Assembly (NCBI GenBank): GCA_021324825.1
Contig: JAJPII010000035.1
Location: forward strand, 42,507-106,506
From: Spartobacteria bacterium
GTDB taxonomy: Bacteria > Verrucomicrobiota > Verrucomicrobiia > Chthoniobacterales > Chthoniobacteraceae
DNA: 64,000 nucleotides
Reading direction: 5' to 3'
Shown: positions 38,724 through 47,214 of the stretch, one piece after another
How the letters are laid out: every line of letters starts with the position of its first letter
Numbering within the stretch: the first letter of the stretch is position 1
Notes under the pieces: model-generated
Seen by the model: the letters and a program-made list of their open reading frames with translations, nothing else
Told to the model about the DNA's origin: nothing
Database searches by the model: none
Program-made: the position numbers and the translations under genes

Positions 38724-39173
38724 GCGTTCAATATCGTCCTCGTTGAGCCGGAGATTCCGCCGAACACCGGCAACATCGCCCGGCTTTGCCTGGCTACCGG
38801 CTCGACTTTGCACCTGGTCAAACCGCTGGGCTTTTCGCTGGATGACCGCCGGCTTCGGCGCGCCGGGCTGGACTATTGGGACGAAGTGAAGGTGGTCGCC
38901 TGGGATTCGCTACAGGATATGCTCGCCGCCGCCGGACGCTCCTTTTTTCTTACGACCAAATGCGACCGCCCTTATTACGAGGAGTCCTTCCAGCCGGGGG
39001 ATTTTCTTTTCTTTGGCCGCGAGACGAAGGGGCTGCCCGAGTCGCTTCTCGCGGAGAGAGGTTCGCAATTGCTCACGATCCCGATGCTACCCCGGACGCG
39101 AAGCCTGAATCTGGCAACCGCGGTGGCGATCGTTCTCTTCGAAGGGATGCGCCAGATAAGGAGCCGCGCTTGA
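38724..39173 (+). CDS. trmL: tRNA (cytidine/uridine-34-2'-O)-methyltransferase, non-canonical start
   Basis: SPOUT-class methyltransferase that 2'-O-methylates the wobble base, in E. coli of the two tRNA-Leu species with A36-A37. About 149 residues. Motif 1 EPEIPPNTGNIARL, then FGRETKGLP and the knot RSLNLATAVAIVLFEGM are intact. No ATG, GTG or TTG precedes motif 1 in frame; the first is a TTG at 38808, which would delete motif 1. AGGAG (38711-38715) is spaced 8 nt from a GCG codon (38724) exactly where E. coli TrmL starts, so I place the start there. Either a sequence error or mutation changed ATG/GTG, or a rare start is used. Confidence 0.8.
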   Translation, partial: AFNIVLVEPEIPPNTGNIARLCLATGSTLHLVKPLGFSLDDRRLRRAGLDYWDEVKVVAWDSLQDMLAAAGRSFFLTTKCDRPYYEESFQPGDFLFFGRETKGLPESLLAERGSQLLTIPMLPRTRSLNLATAVAIVLFEGMRQIRSRA

Positions 39174-39838
39174 ACGAGCCGCAGTTGCGAGCAACCGGCC
39201 TGCGGCGTTCCTTCCGCCTGGCTTCCCGGCGGATCGACGTGCTGCGGGGAATCAGCCTGGATATCTTTCACGGCGAGGCCATCTTCCTTTGCGGCGCTTC
39301 GGGAGCCGGGAAGACGACTTTGCTTTACACGCTGGCTGGGCTGGAGAGACCCGAGGCGGGACAGGTTTTTTTTGAAGGGGATGAACTCTACTCCGGCAGC
39401 GAGCGCACCCGCACCCAGCTCCGCAACAGGAAGATCGGCTTCGTTTTTCAAGGCTACTTCCTGCTGCCGGAACTGACCGCGAGGGAGAATGTCATGCTGC
39501 CGTCCATGATCGGCGGAAAGCCGCGGACGGAAATGGCCGAGGCGCTCCTGAACCGAGTCGGCCTGGGGGAGCGCCTGCATCATCTCCCGGCGGAGCTTTC
39601 CGGAGGCGAGCAGCAGCGCGTGGCGATCGCGCGGGCGCTCGTGAATGATCCGGCGATCATCTTCGCCGACGAGCCGACCGGAAATCTCGACTCGAAAACG
39701 GGCGAGGGGGTCGTCGATTTGCTACTTGCGTTGGTGCGCGAAAAGCAGAAAACATTGGTCGTGGTCACTCACGATTCAAACCTCGCGACGCGGGGGGACA
39801 GGCGGCTGGAAATCCGGGACGGTTTGGTGGACGGATGA
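39170..39838 (+). CDS. LolD-like ABC transporter ATP-binding protein
   Basis: A 222-residue MacB/LolD-type ATPase. The start is TTG (39170), overlapping the trmL TGA, with AAGGAG 6 nt upstream. Walker A is LCGASGAGKTTLLY near residue 40, the signature is LSGGEQQRVAIARAL near residue 139 and Walker B is IIFADEPTGNLD near residue 161, followed by VVTHDSNLA. LolD proteins release lipoproteins from the inner membrane with LolC/E, but no permease gene is adjacent; ilvE follows with an ATGA overlap. Assignment to LolD rather than a MacB or FtsE relative is by resemblance. Confidence 0.85.
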   Translation: MNEPQLRATGLRRSFRLASRRIDVLRGISLDIFHGEAIFLCGASGAGKTTLLYTLAGLERPEAGQVFFEGDELYSGSERTRTQLRNRKIGFVFQGYFLLPELTARENVMLPSMIGGKPRTEMAEALLNRVGLGERLHHLPAELSGGEQQRVAIARALVNDPAIIFADEPTGNLDSKTGEGVVDLLLALVREKQKTLVVVTHDSNLATRGDRRLEIRDGLVDG

Positions 39839-40707
39839 AAATTTACATCGACGGGCAGTTTTACGCGAAGGAGGACGCGAAGATTTCCGTGTTCGATCAC
39901 GGCCTTCTCTACGGCGACGGCGTCTTCGAAGGGATCCGTTTTTACAACGGCGGGGTTTTCCGGCTTGAAGAACACATAAATCGTCTTTTCGATTCGGCCC
40001 GGGCGATCTGTCTGCGGATTCCGCTGTCGCGGGAGGAAATAATCCGGGCGCTGCTGGAGACCATCCGCCTGAACGGATTGCGGGACGGTTACGTCCGCCT
40101 GCTCGTCACGCGAGGAGTGGGAAATCTCGGCCTCACGCCCGAACATTGCAAGACGGCCACCGTCGTCATCATCGCGGCGACCATCACCCTCTACCCGAAA
40201 GAGATGTATGACAACGGGTTGAAGGTCATCACGTGCGCCACGCGCCGCAACACCCCGGGGGCGTTGAGCCCCGCCATCAAGTCGCTGAACTATCTCAACA
40301 ACGTGCTGGCGAGGATCGAGGCGTCCCAGGCGGGCTGCCCGGAGGCGCTCATGCTGAACGAGCAGGGGTACGTCGCGGAATGCACGGGCGACAACGTCTT
40401 TATAGTAAAGAAGGGCAGGCTCCTGACGCCGCCCGTCAGTTCGGGCGCGCTGGAGGGAATCACCCGGGAAGTGGTCTTCGAACTTGCCGAGCGGGCGGGC
40501 GTTCCCGCGGTTCAACAGGACCTTACCCGCTACGACATTTTCACCGCCGACGAATGTTTCCTCACCGGAACAGCCGCGGAAGTCGTGCCGGTGGTGACCC
40601 TGGACGGGCGCCAGATCGGCGACGGCAAGCCCGGCAAAGTCACTGGAACGTTAATTGCCGGGTTCCATGAGTTGACACGGACGACCGGCACGCCGATTGA
40701 TAATTAG
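39835..40707 (+). CDS. ilvE: branched-chain amino acid aminotransferase
   Basis: Class IV PLP transaminase, 290 residues, last step of Leu/Ile/Val synthesis. Family blocks are KISVFDHGLLYGDGVFEGIR near residue 16, YVRLLVTRGVGNLGL near residue 86, the PLP lysine in AIKSLNYLNNVLAR near residue 153, ECTGDNVFIVKKG near residue 182 and the Thr-rich phosphate cup CFLTGTAAEVVPV near residue 240. A D-amino-acid transaminase or ADC lyase is possible but the motifs fit BCAT better. It overlaps the ATPase gene by 4 nt. Confidence 0.92.
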   Translation: MKIYIDGQFYAKEDAKISVFDHGLLYGDGVFEGIRFYNGGVFRLEEHINRLFDSARAICLRIPLSREEIIRALLETIRLNGLRDGYVRLLVTRGVGNLGLTPEHCKTATVVIIAATITLYPKEMYDNGLKVITCATRRNTPGALSPAIKSLNYLNNVLARIEASQAGCPEALMLNEQGYVAECTGDNVFIVKKGRLLTPPVSSGALEGITREVVFELAERAGVPAVQQDLTRYDIFTADECFLTGTAAEVVPVVTLDGRQIGDGKPGKVTGTLIAGFHELTRTTGTPIDN

Positions 40708-40752
40708 AAGCAGAAAAGCGAGCCACAGTTGAATTTCCAGCCCAAATCAAAA

Positions 40753-41244
40753 ATGGTTTGCGACGTTTGCAAGACGAACCAGTCCACGGTTTTCCTGACA
40801 CAGATCGTCGATGGCAAGATGCAGAAGGTCAACCTGTGCGAGTCGTGTTCCAAGGAAAAGGGCGTGACCGACCCGACCGGGTTCGCGCTCGCCGACCTGC
40901 TGCTGGGCCTCGGCAACGCGCAGGATATCGAGAAGGGGAGTTCCAGCCAGAAATGCCCCGTGTGCGGTTTCAGCCAGGCGGATTTCAAGAAAACAGGGCG
41001 GCTGGGCTGCGCGCATTGCTACGAGACGTTTGGCGAAAGCCTGGCCTCGCTTCTCAAGGCCATGCACAAGGGCACCAGCCACGTCGGCAAGGTTCCCGCC
41101 CGGATTTTGCGCACCCTCCAGACGGATGCGAAGATGAAAGACCTGGAACGCAACCTCGAGAATGCCGTTCGCGCGGAGGACTACGAATCCGCGGCGGTAA
41201 TCCGCGACCAGATACGGCAACTCGAAACCAAACTGCAAAGTTAA
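40753..41244 (+). CDS. mcsA: McsA-like zinc-finger activator of protein-arginine kinase
   Basis: Adaptor that activates McsB in Gram-positive models. It has 163 residues from MVCDVCKTNQSTVFLTQIVD, the family N-terminus; a TTG 24 nt upstream is an alternative start. Four CxxC pairs are present (C3/C6, C29/C32, C68/C71, C86/C89), each typical of McsA zinc sites. The C-terminus carries a UVR motif, LERNLENAVRAEDYESAAVI followed by RDQI. It is directly followed by mcsB and clpC, the classic arginine-phosphorylation set. Confidence 0.92.
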   Translation: MVCDVCKTNQSTVFLTQIVDGKMQKVNLCESCSKEKGVTDPTGFALADLLLGLGNAQDIEKGSSSQKCPVCGFSQADFKKTGRLGCAHCYETFGESLASLLKAMHKGTSHVGKVPARILRTLQTDAKMKDLERNLENAVRAEDYESAAVIRDQIRQLETKLQS

Positions 41245-41248
41245 CCCT

Positions 41249-42364
41249 GTGAAAACCCCGGGCCTCTTCTCAACCTCCGGTGAATGGCTGAAGGGAGAAG
41301 GGCCTTACCACCAGATCGTCATCAGCAGCCGCGTCCGATTCGCGCGGAACCTGAAGAACCACTCCTTCCCGGGCTGGGCGAAAAAGGCCGAGCGCCTCCA
41401 GATTTTGGAAGAGATAAAGCCGGTCGTCGAAGCACTGCCGGAGATGCAGGACTCTTTCTCGGAGTATTTGCAGGACTTGTCCGCGCTGGAAAAACAGGTT
41501 CTCGTCGAGCGCCACCTCATCAGCCGCGAGCACGCCGCGAAGGGCGCGGGCAGCGCCGTCGTCATGAATCGCAAGCAGACCTTGAGCATCATGGTCAACG
41601 AGGAGGACCACTTGCGGATGCAGGCTCTCCGGCCCGGTCTGCAACTGAAACAGACCTTCAAGATGCTCGACAAGGTCGACAGCGCCCTGGAAGGAAAGCT
41701 CGATTTCGCCTTTGATCCCAATCTCGGATTCCTCACCGCGTGCCCGACCAACGTCGGCACCGGCATGCGCGCATCGGCGATGGTGCATCTCCCGGCGCTT
41801 GTCCTGAGCGAGCAGATCAACCAGGTCATCCAGGCCGTCAACAAGATCGGCCTCGCCGTCCGCGGCCTGTATGGAGAGGGCACGGAGGCCATGGGAAACT
41901 TGTTCCAGGTTTCCAACCAGATCACGCTCGGCGAGAAGGAGGACGAGATCGTCGGCAGGCTGAACAAAGTCATCGAGCAGGTCATCGAGCACGAACAGAA
42001 CGCGCGCCACCTGCTCCTCCAGAAAAAAATCGGCGCGTTGCGCGACCAGGTCGGGCGCGGCTACGGCATCCTGACGCACGCCCATTCCATGACTTCCAAG
42101 GAAGCGCTGAACCTCCTCTCGTTCATCAAACTCGGCGTCGATCTCTCCTTCTTCCCGGAATCGTGCGCCGCCGCGGTCGACGAACTTTTCATCGAAACCC
42201 AGCCCGCGCATCTGCAAAAAGGCTCGCAACAGAAGCTGGCCGCGGAGGAACGCGACTCCCTGCGGGCCGGGATCATACGCGAGAAGTTGAAATCCTTCCC
42301 GAAACCTGATATAGATGCAGCCAGGCCGGAGCGTGACGGTCCGAAGGAAAAAGATGATGAATAA
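41249..42364 (+). CDS. mcsB: protein-arginine kinase McsB
   Basis: Phosphagen-kinase-fold enzyme that phosphorylates arginine residues, marking proteins for ClpC. It has 371 residues with a GTG start 4 nt after mcsA. Landmarks are IVISSRVRFARNLKNHSFPG near residue 23, the catalytic region NEEDHLRMQALRPGL near residue 117, GFLTACPTNVGTGMRASAM near residue 159, with the conserved Cys, and ATP-binding RGLYGEGTEAMGN near residue 205. A charged C-terminal tail ([20 protein letters not shown]) is variable. The end overlaps the clpC start. Confidence 0.95.
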   Translation: MKTPGLFSTSGEWLKGEGPYHQIVISSRVRFARNLKNHSFPGWAKKAERLQILEEIKPVVEALPEMQDSFSEYLQDLSALEKQVLVERHLISREHAAKGAGSAVVMNRKQTLSIMVNEEDHLRMQALRPGLQLKQTFKMLDKVDSALEGKLDFAFDPNLGFLTACPTNVGTGMRASAMVHLPALVLSEQINQVIQAVNKIGLAVRGLYGEGTEAMGNLFQVSNQITLGEKEDEIVGRLNKVIEQVIEHEQNARHLLLQKKIGALRDQVGRGYGILTHAHSMTSKEALNLLSFIKLGVDLSFFPESCAAAVDELFIETQPAHLQKGSQQKLAAEERDSLRAGIIREKLKSFPKPDIDAARPERDGPKEKDDE

Positions 42365-44819
42365 TTTCACCCCACGAGCTCAACAAGTCCTGGCGCTGGC
42401 GCGGAAGGAAGCGGATCGCTTCAACCACAACTACGTCGGCACCGAGCACTTGCTGCTGGGACTCATCAAGCTGGGCCAAGGCGTCGCCGTCAACGTCCTC
42501 CAGAAGATGGGATTGGACCTCGAAACCGTCCGCATGGAAGTCGAGAAGCAGGTCGGCTCCGGCCCGGAAACCAAGATGGTGGGCAATATCCCCTACACGC
42601 CGCGCGTCAAGAAAGTGCTGGCGCTCGCCGGCAAGGAAGCGAAGCTCCTCAACCATTCCTACGTAGGCACCGAGCACATCCTCCTTGGCCTGCTGCGCGA
42701 GGGCGAAGGCGTCGCCGCCCGCGTGTTGAAGAATCTCGAAGTTGATATCGAACGGACGCGCAACGAGATATTGAAGGAACTCGACCCGAACTTCACCCCG
42801 CCCGAAGTGGAACAGGAACAACAGGCCGACCCCGGCAAAAAAGACGTAAAGACGCCGGCCCTGCGCGCCTTCGGACGCGACCTGACGGAACTCGCCCGCA
42901 AGAACGAACTGGACCCCGTCATCGGGCGCAAGAACGAAATCGAGCGCGTCATCCAGGTCCTTTGCCGCCGCACGAAAAATAATCCCGTCCTGCTCGGCGA
43001 GGCCGGCGTCGGCAAGACGGCAATCGTCGAAGGGCTGGCGCAGGAGATCGCTTCCGGGAACGTGCCGGAAATCCTGCGCGACAAAAAAGTCATCACCCTC
43101 GACCTCGCCCTCATGGTCGCGGGAACGAAGTACCGCGGCCAGTTCGAGGAGCGGATCAAGGCCGTCATGGATGAAATCCGGCGCACGAAAAACGTCATCC
43201 TTTTCATCGACGAACTGCACACCATCGTCGGCGCGGGTTCGGCGGAAGGCGCGATGGACGCCTCCAACATCATCAAGCCCGCGCTCAGCCGCGGCGAACT
43301 TCAGTGCGTGGGCGCGACCACGCTCAACGAATTCCGCAAATACATCGAGAAGGACGCCGCGCTGGAACGTCGTTTCCAGACCGTGAAGGTCGAGGCGCCG
43401 ACCGTCGACGAAACCGTCCTCATCCTCAAGGGTCTGCGTCCCAAATACGAGGCCCACCACAAGGCCCGCCTCACCGACGAAGCGCTGGACGCCGCCGCGA
43501 AACTTTCCGACCGCTACCTCACGGGCCGCTTCCTGCCCGACAAAGCCATCGACGTGATGGATGAAGCGGGAGCGCGAGCGCGCATCGCCGCCATGACCCG
43601 GCCGCCGGACGTCAAGGAAATCGAAAAAGAGATCGAGGACATCCGCAGTGAAAAGGAAGCCGCCATCAAGGCGCAGGATTTTGAAAAAGCCGCCGCCCTC
43701 CGCGACACGGAGAAGCAGGCGAAGGATAAACTCGAAAACATCCTCACCGGCTGGCGCGAACAGCGCGAGGAGAAGGAAGTCGTCGTCACGGAAGACGACA
43801 TCATGCACATCGTCGCCAAGTGGACGGGCGTCCCGCTCCAGCGCATGGAACAGAAGGAAACCCAGAAACTCCTCATGATGGAGCAGGAGTTGAAGCAAAG
43901 CGTCATCGGCCAGGACGAAGCGGTGATGGCGCTCAGCAAGGCCCTGCGCCGCTCCCGCGCCGATCTCAAGGACCCGAAACGGCCCATCGGCTCCTTCATT
44001 TTCCTCGGCCCGACCGGCGTCGGGAAGACGTTCCTGGCGCGGACGCTGGCCGAGTTCATGTTCGGCGACGCGGATGCGTTGATCCAGATCGACATGTCGG
44101 AGTACATGGAGAAATTCACGGCGTCCCGGCTCATCGGTTCGCCTCCCGGCTACGTGGGTTACGAGGAGGGCGGCCAGCTTTCCGAAGCCGTCCGCCGCCG
44201 CCCCTACTCCGTCGTCCTCTTTGACGAAGTGGAGAAGGCGCACCCCGACGTCATGCATCTCCTCCTGCAAATCCTGGAGGAAGGCAAGGTCACCGACAGC
44301 CTCGGGCGCAAGGTCGATTTCCGGAACACGATCATCATCATGACCTCGAACGTCGGCGCGGAACTCATCAAGCGCCAGACGACGATGGGCTTCGGCGCCG
44401 CGCGCGACGAGGAGCGCTACGAAGTAATGCGCGAGAAAATCCTCGAGGAATCCAAGCGCGTCTTCAAGCCGGAGTTCATCAACCGGCTCGACGACCTCAT
44501 CGTCTTCCACACTCTTTCCAAGCCCGACCTCATGCGCATCGTGGACCTGGAAGTCCGCAAGGTGGTCAAACGGGTCAAGGTCAAGGAAATCGACATCCAT
44601 CTCGACCAGAGCGCCCATGAGTTCCTCATCGAGAAGGGGTACGATCCCGCGTACGGCGCGCGCCCCATGCGCCGGGCCGTCGAGAGATTTCTCGAAGACC
44701 CGCTCGCGGAAGAAATCCTGCGCGGCAACATCAAGGCGGGCGATCACGTCAACGTGAGCGCCGCCGGTTCCAAGCTGGAATTCAAGTCGCCGGAACCGGC
44801 CGAAGCCGGCGCGAGCTAA
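42357..44819 (+). CDS. clpC: ATP-dependent Clp protease ATP-binding subunit ClpC
   Basis: Class I Hsp100 unfoldase, 820 residues from [23 protein letters not shown] 42354 is an equally possible start, but AAGGAA is 7 nt from 42357 and 4 nt from 42354. Two Clp_N repeats (about 5-70 and 80-145) precede D1 with Walker [16 protein letters not shown] near residue 214. A middle domain with a UVR segment ([20 protein letters not shown] near 430) follows, then D2 with Walker [15 protein letters not shown] near 551 and the ClpP-type loop region [10 protein letters not shown] near residue 678. It overlaps the mcsB end. No ctsR repressor gene is nearby. Confidence 0.96.
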   Translation: MNNFTPRAQQVLALARKEADRFNHNYVGTEHLLLGLIKLGQGVAVNVLQKMGLDLETVRMEVEKQVGSGPETKMVGNIPYTPRVKKVLALAGKEAKLLNHSYVGTEHILLGLLREGEGVAARVLKNLEVDIERTRNEILKELDPNFTPPEVEQEQQADPGKKDVKTPALRAFGRDLTELARKNELDPVIGRKNEIERVIQVLCRRTKNNPVLLGEAGVGKTAIVEGLAQEIASGNVPEILRDKKVITLDLALMVAGTKYRGQFEERIKAVMDEIRRTKNVILFIDELHTIVGAGSAEGAMDASNIIKPALSRGELQCVGATTLNEFRKYIEKDAALERRFQTVKVEAPTVDETVLILKGLRPKYEAHHKARLTDEALDAAAKLSDRYLTGRFLPDKAIDVMDEAGARARIAAMTRPPDVKEIEKEIEDIRSEKEAAIKAQDFEKAAALRDTEKQAKDKLENILTGWREQREEKEVVVTEDDIMHIVAKWTGVPLQRMEQKETQKLLMMEQELKQSVIGQDEAVMALSKALRRSRADLKDPKRPIGSFIFLGPTGVGKTFLARTLAEFMFGDADALIQIDMSEYMEKFTASRLIGSPPGYVGYEEGGQLSEAVRRRPYSVVLFDEVEKAHPDVMHLLLQILEEGKVTDSLGRKVDFRNTIIIMTSNVGAELIKRQTTMGFGAARDEERYEVMREKILEESKRVFKPEFINRLDDLIVFHTLSKPDLMRIVDLEVRKVVKRVKVKEIDIHLDQSAHEFLIEKGYDPAYGARPMRRAVERFLEDPLAEEILRGNIKAGDHVNVSAAGSKLEFKSPEPAEAGAS

Positions 44820-45490
44820 AAACTCCGGTAAAGCATCGCCAGCGTCGCGACCCCGTACGCCGTCTGCATGCGGTCGTCGGACCACGATCCGTCGGCGTCC
44901 TGAAGATTCATCATCCGTTTCGCCAATTCGGATTCCCAATCGGCGCCGTCGTCAAGCCGGTCCACCCGCCGGGTGATAAGCGTCCTCGCCATGTCATAAG
45001 CCCGTCGTGCGTCCAGATGGTGCGGAAAACGCTTCGGCATAATTTCACTGCGTCGCGAGAGAAAGCCTCTCGCCTTCCGCAACAGCGTCCCATACTTGGG
45101 ATCATTCGCGGCCAGCAAAGCCATCTCGCAAAGAGACGTCTCATATTCCGCGGCGTCCCTTGTTCCATAAATGCCGCCGTTTGCGTGCGCGCGGCTTTCC
45201 AGATACGCGAAACCCTTCTTCACCCATGCGGAATCGCGTTCGTCGGGATCGGCCATGAACGCCTGCAGGGCCAGCGCTGTAAACGGGAGCGAATCGACGC
45301 CGTCCCGTCTTGCTCGCAGCCATTCCAGTCCGATGTCTATGGCATGCCGGACCTCGTGGCGAATCGACAGGCGGCTCGGGTCGCGCGGCAGGAGCCGCTC
45401 CTGTGCGGCAAGGGGAGAAAGAAGCAGGCTAACCACGGATAACACAGATAACACGGATAGCACGGATGGGGAGGAGAACCTTTTCTTCAT
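44816..45490 (-). CDS. secreted helical-repeat protein (prenyltransferase/squalene-cyclase-like fold)
   Basis: A 224-residue exported protein. Its signal peptide MKKRFSSPSVLSVLSVLSVV is encoded by one arm of the CACGGATAA inverted repeat, and cleavage after PLAAQ is plausible. The mature helical repeats end in LQDADGSWSDDRMQTAYGVA followed by TLAMLYRSF, a QxxDGSW-type motif of the terpene-cyclase/prenyltransferase toroid family. The expected catalytic DXDD is not seen, so an enzymatic role is doubtful. It is convergent with clpC, stop codons overlapping by 4 nt. Confidence 0.72.
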   Translation of the reverse strand: MKKRFSSPSVLSVLSVLSVVSLLLSPLAAQERLLPRDPSRLSIRHEVRHAIDIGLEWLRARRDGVDSLPFTALALQAFMADPDERDSAWVKKGFAYLESRAHANGGIYGTRDAAEYETSLCEMALLAANDPKYGTLLRKARGFLSRRSEIMPKRFPHHLDARRAYDMARTLITRRVDRLDDGADWESELAKRMMNLQDADGSWSDDRMQTAYGVATLAMLYRSF

Positions 45491-45525
45491 CCGTGTTATC
45501 CGTGTTATCCGTGTTATCCGTGGTT
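45431..45525. repeat. inverted repeat of CACGGATAA-type units, 38-bp arms
   Basis: Left arm 45431-45468 and right arm 45488-45525 are reverse complements with two mismatches, separated by 19 nt. Each arm is made of about four 9-nt units ATAACACGG or its complement. The left arm encodes the signal peptide core of the gene ending at 44816 and the right arm supplies its ATG region; the right arm also touches the stop codon of the next gene (45524). It could act as a hairpin terminator or belong to a dispersed intergenic repeat family. Confidence 0.85.
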
Positions 45526-46261
45526 AAAAATGCTTTTCCGCCAGCGTTATCGTCAGCGTCACGGGTGTATTCACCGCGGGCGTCCGGGCGGGATCAACCT
45601 CCCATATCGTGTCATTGTCATGTCCGGGCTGGCGATTGTTTATGAGCGCCTCCGGGTCGGTTACCATGGCCGCTATCGAGCCGTCCAGTTGCGCGAGAAA
45701 CTTGCCGTGGTAGAACATCGAGCCGTTATACATCCACGGCCCATGCCGCATCGGCGCCTTCTCCTCCTGGTTGATGACAAAATCGGCGACGTCGTTCATT
45801 CGTTCCTGGCCGCCGTTCTTCCATTTCACGAAGAGCGTCACCTCATCCCCCTTCAATTCCGGCGCACTCTTCAAATAATCCCTGTCGATCGCCGAGGGCG
45901 GAGGGCCCTTCTTCTCCAGCGACGGATCGCGAGGGTTTCCCTTCGCGCCCAGCAGAAGCATCGCGAGATGGATGTAGTAGGGCTTGATGTCCGTCACAAA
46001 GAGGCTCTCATGCGTTTTCCCGCCCTTGGCCACGAGAAGATATTCGATGTTCCCGCCGTTCATATTGACCGCCGCGGGAAAACTGATCGTCCGCGCACTT
46101 TTATCCACACGCACCCCTCCCACTTCGAGAGCGCCGCCTCCCAGTTGCTTTACCGGCGCGTTAACGTCGGGGACTTCCTCCTCATCCTGGGCGAGACAGG
46201 AGACCGCCAGCAGGACAAGAGAAAATCCGTGACAGGCAAGAGAGCGCGGCTTAAATTTCAC
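45524..46261 (-). CDS. secreted YdjY-like hypothetical protein
   Basis: A 245-residue exported protein with a signal peptide ending VSCLAQD. The start is GTG at 46261. The mature region, with SARTISFPAAVNMNGGNIEY, GKTHESLFVTDIKPYYIHLA and HGPWMYNGSMFYHGKFLAQL, resembles the YdjY domain found in several secreted PVC-group proteins; I recognise the pattern but cannot name a function. The stop codon lies in the end of the 45431-45525 inverted repeat. A tRNA-Ala gene begins 13 bp upstream on the other strand. Confidence 0.75.
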   Translation of the reverse strand: MKFKPRSLACHGFSLVLLAVSCLAQDEEEVPDVNAPVKQLGGGALEVGGVRVDKSARTISFPAAVNMNGGNIEYLLVAKGGKTHESLFVTDIKPYYIHLAMLLLGAKGNPRDPSLEKKGPPPSAIDRDYLKSAPELKGDEVTLFVKWKNGGQERMNDVADFVINQEEKAPMRHGPWMYNGSMFYHGKFLAQLDGSIAAMVTDPEALINNRQPGHDNDTIWEVDPARTPAVNTPVTLTITLAEKHF

Positions 46262-46274
46262 GGTTCAGCTTTCG

Positions 46275-46347
46275 GGGGTCATAGCTCAGTTGGTAGAGCG
46301 CCTGAATGGCATTCAGGAGGTCAGGGGTTCGAATCCCCTTGGCTCCA
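46275..46347 (+). tRNA. tRNA-Ala (GGC)
   Basis: Cloverleaf with acceptor GGGGTCA/TGGCTCC (two G-U pairs), D stem GCTC/GAGC, anticodon stem CCTGA/TCAGG with loop ATGGCAT (anticodon GGC), and T arm AGGGG-TTCGAAT-CCCCT. The discriminator is A. CCA is not encoded (the next bases are CAG), unlike tRNA-Cys at 12819. Confidence 0.95.
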
Positions 46348-46374
46348 CAGAGAAGAAATTAACCGCGGATTTCT

Positions 46375-47175
46375 TCAGGGCGACTTCAAATTCAAGGGCA
46401 TTTGCAGGGCGGCATTGCACACGGCGCATTCGTCGCCGTCCTCGTAGCCGGCGGCAAAAAACCTCATGCTGTCCGGGCCATGCATTTTCGCGGCGAACGA
46501 ACGCAGCGCTTCCATGCCCTGCTTCCTTCTTTTCTTCAACTCTTCAATCAAGTCTTGCTTCTGGGCGCCGGTGAGGCCGGAGTGCTCCATGCGATAGGAA
46601 ATCCATTTACTGACGAGTTCGTTGACCGCCTTGAGCCTGATTCTCGATTTTTCGGATCGCAAGGCGTCGGATACTTCCTTCGGAAGACCGAAGCCGAACG
46701 TGCGCTCCGCAGTCTGAGAGTTTTGGATTTTCATGTGGTCGATCCTCGGCCGGAGCTGATAGGTGACGATGGCGCCCTCCACCGGCATGCAGATCGGGCA
46801 GGTGTAGATGAAATTGAGATAGCCGCCGTCCTTACCCTTCGTCGCCAGAAGCGAGTCCACGTCCGCGCTGGAGACGCCATCGCGATAAAGTCCTTCCAAG
46901 GTCGCGAAGAAAATGAACTGGTACGTTTCATCGAAGAGTTTCCGGTCACCGGCGGCGGATGCTCCGGGGGAGAGGAATACGACTGCTGCGGCGATGAGGA
47001 CGAACGCTTTTATGGAAATATTCTTTTGGAGATGCAATCGAAAGCTACCATATGCCGTTCGGAGACGCCGACAAGGCGCGTTATCTCGTTCAACGCATAT
47101 ATCGGACGATGAACGATTGGATGACATTTCGATCAACACAACGGGATAAGTCACTTTTAGAGAAACAATACTCAT
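46375..47175 (-). CDS. exported hypothetical protein with two CxxC motifs
   Basis: A protein of up to 266 residues. I do not recognise the family. A signal-like stretch AFVLIAAAVVFLSPGASA begins near residue 57, so the true start may be a TTG at 47037, giving about 220 residues, rather than the ATG at 47175; the first 46 residues look non-coding. Two cysteine pairs, YTCPICMPVEG near residue 125 and DECAVCNAAL near residue 251, could bind metal or form disulfides. A Lys/Glu/Arg-rich helical segment (KQDLIEELKKRRKQGMEALR) lies between. Transcribed alone. Confidence 0.6.
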   Translation of the reverse strand: MSIVSLKVTYPVVLIEMSSNRSSSDICVERDNAPCRRLRTAYGSFRLHLQKNISIKAFVLIAAAVVFLSPGASAAGDRKLFDETYQFIFFATLEGLYRDGVSSADVDSLLATKGKDGGYLNFIYTCPICMPVEGAIVTYQLRPRIDHMKIQNSQTAERTFGFGLPKEVSDALRSEKSRIRLKAVNELVSKWISYRMEHSGLTGAQKQDLIEELKKRRKQGMEALRSFAAKMHGPDSMRFFAAGYEDGDECAVCNAALQMPLNLKSP

Positions 47176-47214
47176 GCCCGGAGCGGGGCCGAGCGGAAAG
47201 CCAACTCAAGACGA

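Noticed and set aside
38808..39173. Short TrmL starting at TTG 38808
   Set aside because: It would lack the conserved EPEIPPNTGNIARL motif that is present just upstream in frame.
45431..45525. CRISPR-like array
   Set aside because: Units are 9 nt and contiguous, with no spacers; the arms form an inverted repeat instead.
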